A stretch of DNA of 6,912 nt from Porticoccus sp033791605 (GTDB lineage: Bacteria > Pseudomonadota > Gammaproteobacteria > Pseudomonadales > Porticoccaceae), in NCBI GenBank assembly GCA_033791605.1, contig JASJGJ010000020.1, positions 1 through 6,912 of the forward strand, given 5' to 3'. Shown here in pieces: positions 4,885-6,912 of the stretch. A program made the position numbers and the translations under genes. The notes beneath the pieces were generated by a model. The model made no database searches. It saw nothing but the letters and a program-made list of their open reading frames with translations, and was not told the DNA's origin. The stretch's first letter is position 1. Every line of letters begins with the position of its first letter.

Positions 4885-6699
4885 GTGCGATGTGGCAATG
4901 GTTTTTTAAAGCCATGGTCGATGTCTTTGAGTGCGATTTTAATCACTATGTTTTCTTGCAGTTTAATTCAACGATGGCGATTGTTGTTTGTGGTTGGCGC
5001 GCTTTGCTTGGTGAGCGCTAACACTTTTGCAGCATTTGGCGGGCTGGTGCCACTGAGCTGGTCGGGGCAGGTCTCATATGGCTATGGTTATTCTGATAGT
5101 GGGGGAAATCAATCCGAGTCAACGAGTCTGACGCTAGGTGTAGGTGGAACCGGGTACATTTGGCGACCTTGGTTTGCGACGACGTCAATGGCCCTGAATG
5201 TTAGCTTGTCGAATTCAGAGACTTCATCAAGTAGTTCAGATGCAACAAGCGCCGGTGGCTCTTTTTCGTTGGGCGTGTTCCCCGGGAGTCGATTCCCATT
5301 TTCATTAGATTATTCGTTAACAGATAGCCGGTCCGAGTCATTTCAAGATGTGTCTGGGTCGTCGGGTGAATCCACTTTTCAGGTGACGCGCTGGTCTTTG
5401 CGGCAAAGCTACCGTCCTCGATCATATGGGCAGCTATATAATGCGTGGTATTACCTGACGAACTATGACGGGGAATCTTTTGATTCTGAAAATATAGGTT
5501 ACGGGCTGGATTATTCACTACATGTGTCACATCAGACGGTGAAGGTGGTTGCCACGCACTCTGAAACAAAAGTAAAGGATGTTTCTACTGATCCGACCAT
5601 CGATATACTCACCATTAATCATGTATATACTCCCAGCAACGAATTGGGTGTGAACAGTATGGCGTCAGTGCTGGAAGTCGATCCTGGTGATGGTTCGAGT
5701 TCAAAAGATTCTCAGGCATTTAGTTCCTTTTATTGGCGTCCTGAACATCGTGCCGTTAATGTGAGTGGTGGGGTGCGCCTTTCTGAAAGTGAGTTCGGGC
5801 GGGCGAGTTCGTCGGTAACCCGGAGCTTAAGCACGAATTTGTCGCTGGGGTATCGTGTGACGAGAGCATTGAATGTGAATGCAAACGCCGCTGTGGGTAC
5901 ATCCGATAGTGATGGTTCACAGACGTTGTCGACAGCGCAGGCAGTAAATGCTTCATACAATGGTGGTCGACATCAAATTGCAGGGCTTGCTTATACTTGG
6001 CAAGGAGGTGGTGGTGTATCTAATTCAACAACGCGAACAGAGGTGGGTAGCATTGAGAATTCAGAAGATGTTCAGGCGCTGACAGCTGGCGTAGGACATA
6101 ATATCAGCGGGTCATGGCCTATGGGTCCGGCTTCATCGATCAGCACCGGCGTTTCGCAAGCAGGTGCTGGGAACAAAAACTCGGAAACAGATTTGGTATC
6201 GAAGACGCTGAGTCATAGTGCAAACCTTAGTTGGAATAATCGCAGCGGTCGGAGCTCAGCTTTTGTGAGTGGCAGAATAAGCGATTCGAGGAATTTCGGC
6301 GAAAATGAATCGGTGTTTAATGATTTGAGTGTCAGCGCATCGGGTGACTATAAATTTAGTCGTTTGAGTGGAATGCAAGGCAATATGATTTATTCAGCTA
6401 GTAGGAATGATTCAGACAGTGAGTTGGAAGGAAAGCTTATCAATAACTCGCGGTCGTTAGGTGGAGGTATGGGCTATCAACATAGTCGGCCATTCGGAGT
6501 TTACAATTTGCAATTTACCTCCAGCTTAACAGGTAGCAAGCAGATCAATAGCCCGCAGCCGACCACGATAATGCGGTGGGAAGGGCTGTTTCGATATAGT
6601 TTGGGGCAGTTGACAACATCTTTGACCTTCCGAGCATCTGAGACTGCGGGCAGTAATTTGACTAAATCAATGAATTTTCAGGCTACCCGAAGTTTTTAA
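4885..6699 (+). CDS. Large outer-membrane beta-barrel protein, possible porin-cytochrome conduit pore
   Basis: From the GTG at 4885 the product has 604 residues. The signal core is LLFVVGALCLVSANTFA (33-49), with cleavage near 49-50. Starting at the ATG at 4948 (residue 22) would give a more ordinary 28-residue signal, so the true start is uncertain. The mature part, about 555 residues, consists almost wholly of short alternating strands with aromatic girdles and polar Gly/Ser/Asn/Asp turns, ending in FQATRSF with the terminal Phe recognised by BAM. Roughly two dozen strands seem likely. By hand count about 106 serines occur, nearly a fifth of the chain, and the mature part has no cysteine and no CXXCH. 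Length and composition resemble the barrels of porin-cytochrome complexes and poorly characterised barrels listed with PEP-CTERM systems; no specific family is recognised. Codon use is relaxed (many CGA, CGG, AGG, AGA), unlike the porin and cytochrome. It follows the chaperone gene by 185 bases with no terminator seen, so co-transcription is possible. Confidence 0.8.
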   Translation: MRCGNGFLKPWSMSLSAILITMFSCSLIQRWRLLFVVGALCLVSANTFAAFGGLVPLSWSGQVSYGYGYSDSGGNQSESTSLTLGVGGTGYIWRPWFATTSMALNVSLSNSETSSSSSDATSAGGSFSLGVFPGSRFPFSLDYSLTDSRSESFQDVSGSSGESTFQVTRWSLRQSYRPRSYGQLYNAWYYLTNYDGESFDSENIGYGLDYSLHVSHQTVKVVATHSETKVKDVSTDPTIDILTINHVYTPSNELGVNSMASVLEVDPGDGSSSKDSQAFSSFYWRPEHRAVNVSGGVRLSESEFGRASSSVTRSLSTNLSLGYRVTRALNVNANAAVGTSDSDGSQTLSTAQAVNASYNGGRHQIAGLAYTWQGGGGVSNSTTRTEVGSIENSEDVQALTAGVGHNISGSWPMGPASSISTGVSQAGAGNKNSETDLVSKTLSHSANLSWNNRSGRSSAFVSGRISDSRNFGENESVFNDLSVSASGDYKFSRLSGMQGNMIYSASRNDSDSELEGKLINNSRSLGGGMGYQHSRPFGVYNLQFTSSLTGSKQINSPQPTTIMRWEGLFRYSLGQLTTSLTFRASETAGSNLTKSMNFQATRSF

Positions 6700-6773
6700 T
6701 GTGGGGTAAGATGTGCGCTGCGCTGACATAATAAAATCACAGTCGGTGCGTGAATTTTAGTTTATACGTGAAT

Positions 6774-6782
6774 GGAGGGAGG
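6774..6782 (+). promoter_or_regulatory. Strong ribosome-binding site of the last gene
   Basis: GGAGGGAGG lies four bases before the ATG at 6787 and contains full Shine-Dalgarno cores. It supports that start and predicts efficient translation of the truncated gene. Confidence 0.75.
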
Positions 6783-6786
6783 CTCT

Positions 6787-6912
6787 ATGTTCAAGTCAGC
6801 GATGATTGGCTTGTTGAGTATGTTAGCGGTTCTGGTGCTGCCACAAACGGCCCAGGCAGAATATGCTGACGTGGTAATCAACAATTATGCCGATGCGGCG
6901 GGTATGCGACCT
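6787..6912 (+). CDS. Secreted protein, 5' part only; possible multiheme cytochrome c
   Basis: Only 42 codons are inside the window and the frame stays open to the right edge. Residues 1-24 form a clear Sec signal peptide: Lys3, a hydrophobic core about 5-18 and AQA cleavage before Glu25. The mature part begins EYADVVINNYADAAGMRP. From general knowledge, an N-terminus of the form (A/D)DVVxNxxAxxxGxxPV, followed by a histidine-rich first heme segment, occurs in small cytochrome c7/c3-like triheme proteins, and the setting beside a tetraheme cytochrome fits. No CXXCH is present in the visible part, so this identity is a suggestion only. It follows the barrel gene by 87 bases with no terminator between, consistent with one transcript. 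The secreted-protein call is firm; the cytochrome call is weak. Confidence 0.75.
   Translation, partial: MFKSAMIGLLSMLAVLVLPQTAQAEYADVVINNYADAAGMRP

Noticed and set aside
5201..5569. Antisense open frame of 122 codons within the barrel gene
   Set aside because: The sense strand shows clear amphipathic strands; the antisense frame looks like a shadow of repeated Ser codons.
1..6912. CRISPR arrays, insertion sequences, tRNA or rRNA genes
   Set aside because: No spaced direct repeats, transposase-like frames, terminal inverted repeats or tRNA-like cloverleafs were seen.

Overview
The window comes from a Gram-negative proteobacterium, most likely a gammaproteobacterium (a betaproteobacterium is not excluded). 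The evidence is a classical trimeric-type porin and a second outer-membrane barrel that both end in phenylalanine, a lipoprotein with a canonical lipobox, several Sec signal peptides, and a near-consensus CRP-type palindrome. All genes supported here lie on the + strand, and every one encodes a protein predicted to be exported to the periplasm or outer membrane.

Layout: (1) the 3' part of a general porin gene, closed by a strong intrinsic terminator at 914-939; (2) a six-bladed NHL-repeat lipoprotein (1038-2129); (3) a 469-base intergenic region holding a CRP-like palindrome, candidate promoters and a leader hairpin; (4) a tetraheme c-type cytochrome (2599-3555) with its own strong terminator at 3590-3630; (5) a SurA/parvulin-like periplasmic folding factor (3689-4699) that appears to lack both conserved parvulin histidines; (6) a large serine-rich, cysteine-free outer-membrane beta-barrel (4885-6699) with an ambiguous start; (7) the first 42 codons of another secreted protein, cut by the window edge, whose N-terminus resembles that of some small multiheme cytochromes.

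Taken together, the NHL propeller lipoprotein, multiheme cytochrome, PPIase-like chaperone and large barrel look like a porin-cytochrome style locus, the kind of set that moves electrons across the outer membrane in metal-reducing, metal-oxidising or electroactive bacteria. A plausible division of labour is that the barrel forms the pore, cytochromes carry electrons, the PPIase-like protein helps fold or insert the barrel or cytochromes, and the propeller lipoprotein acts as a scaffold. This is inference from gene content. The individual families are well supported, but the joint function is not shown by the sequence. The general porin upstream is separated by a terminator and is probably unrelated.
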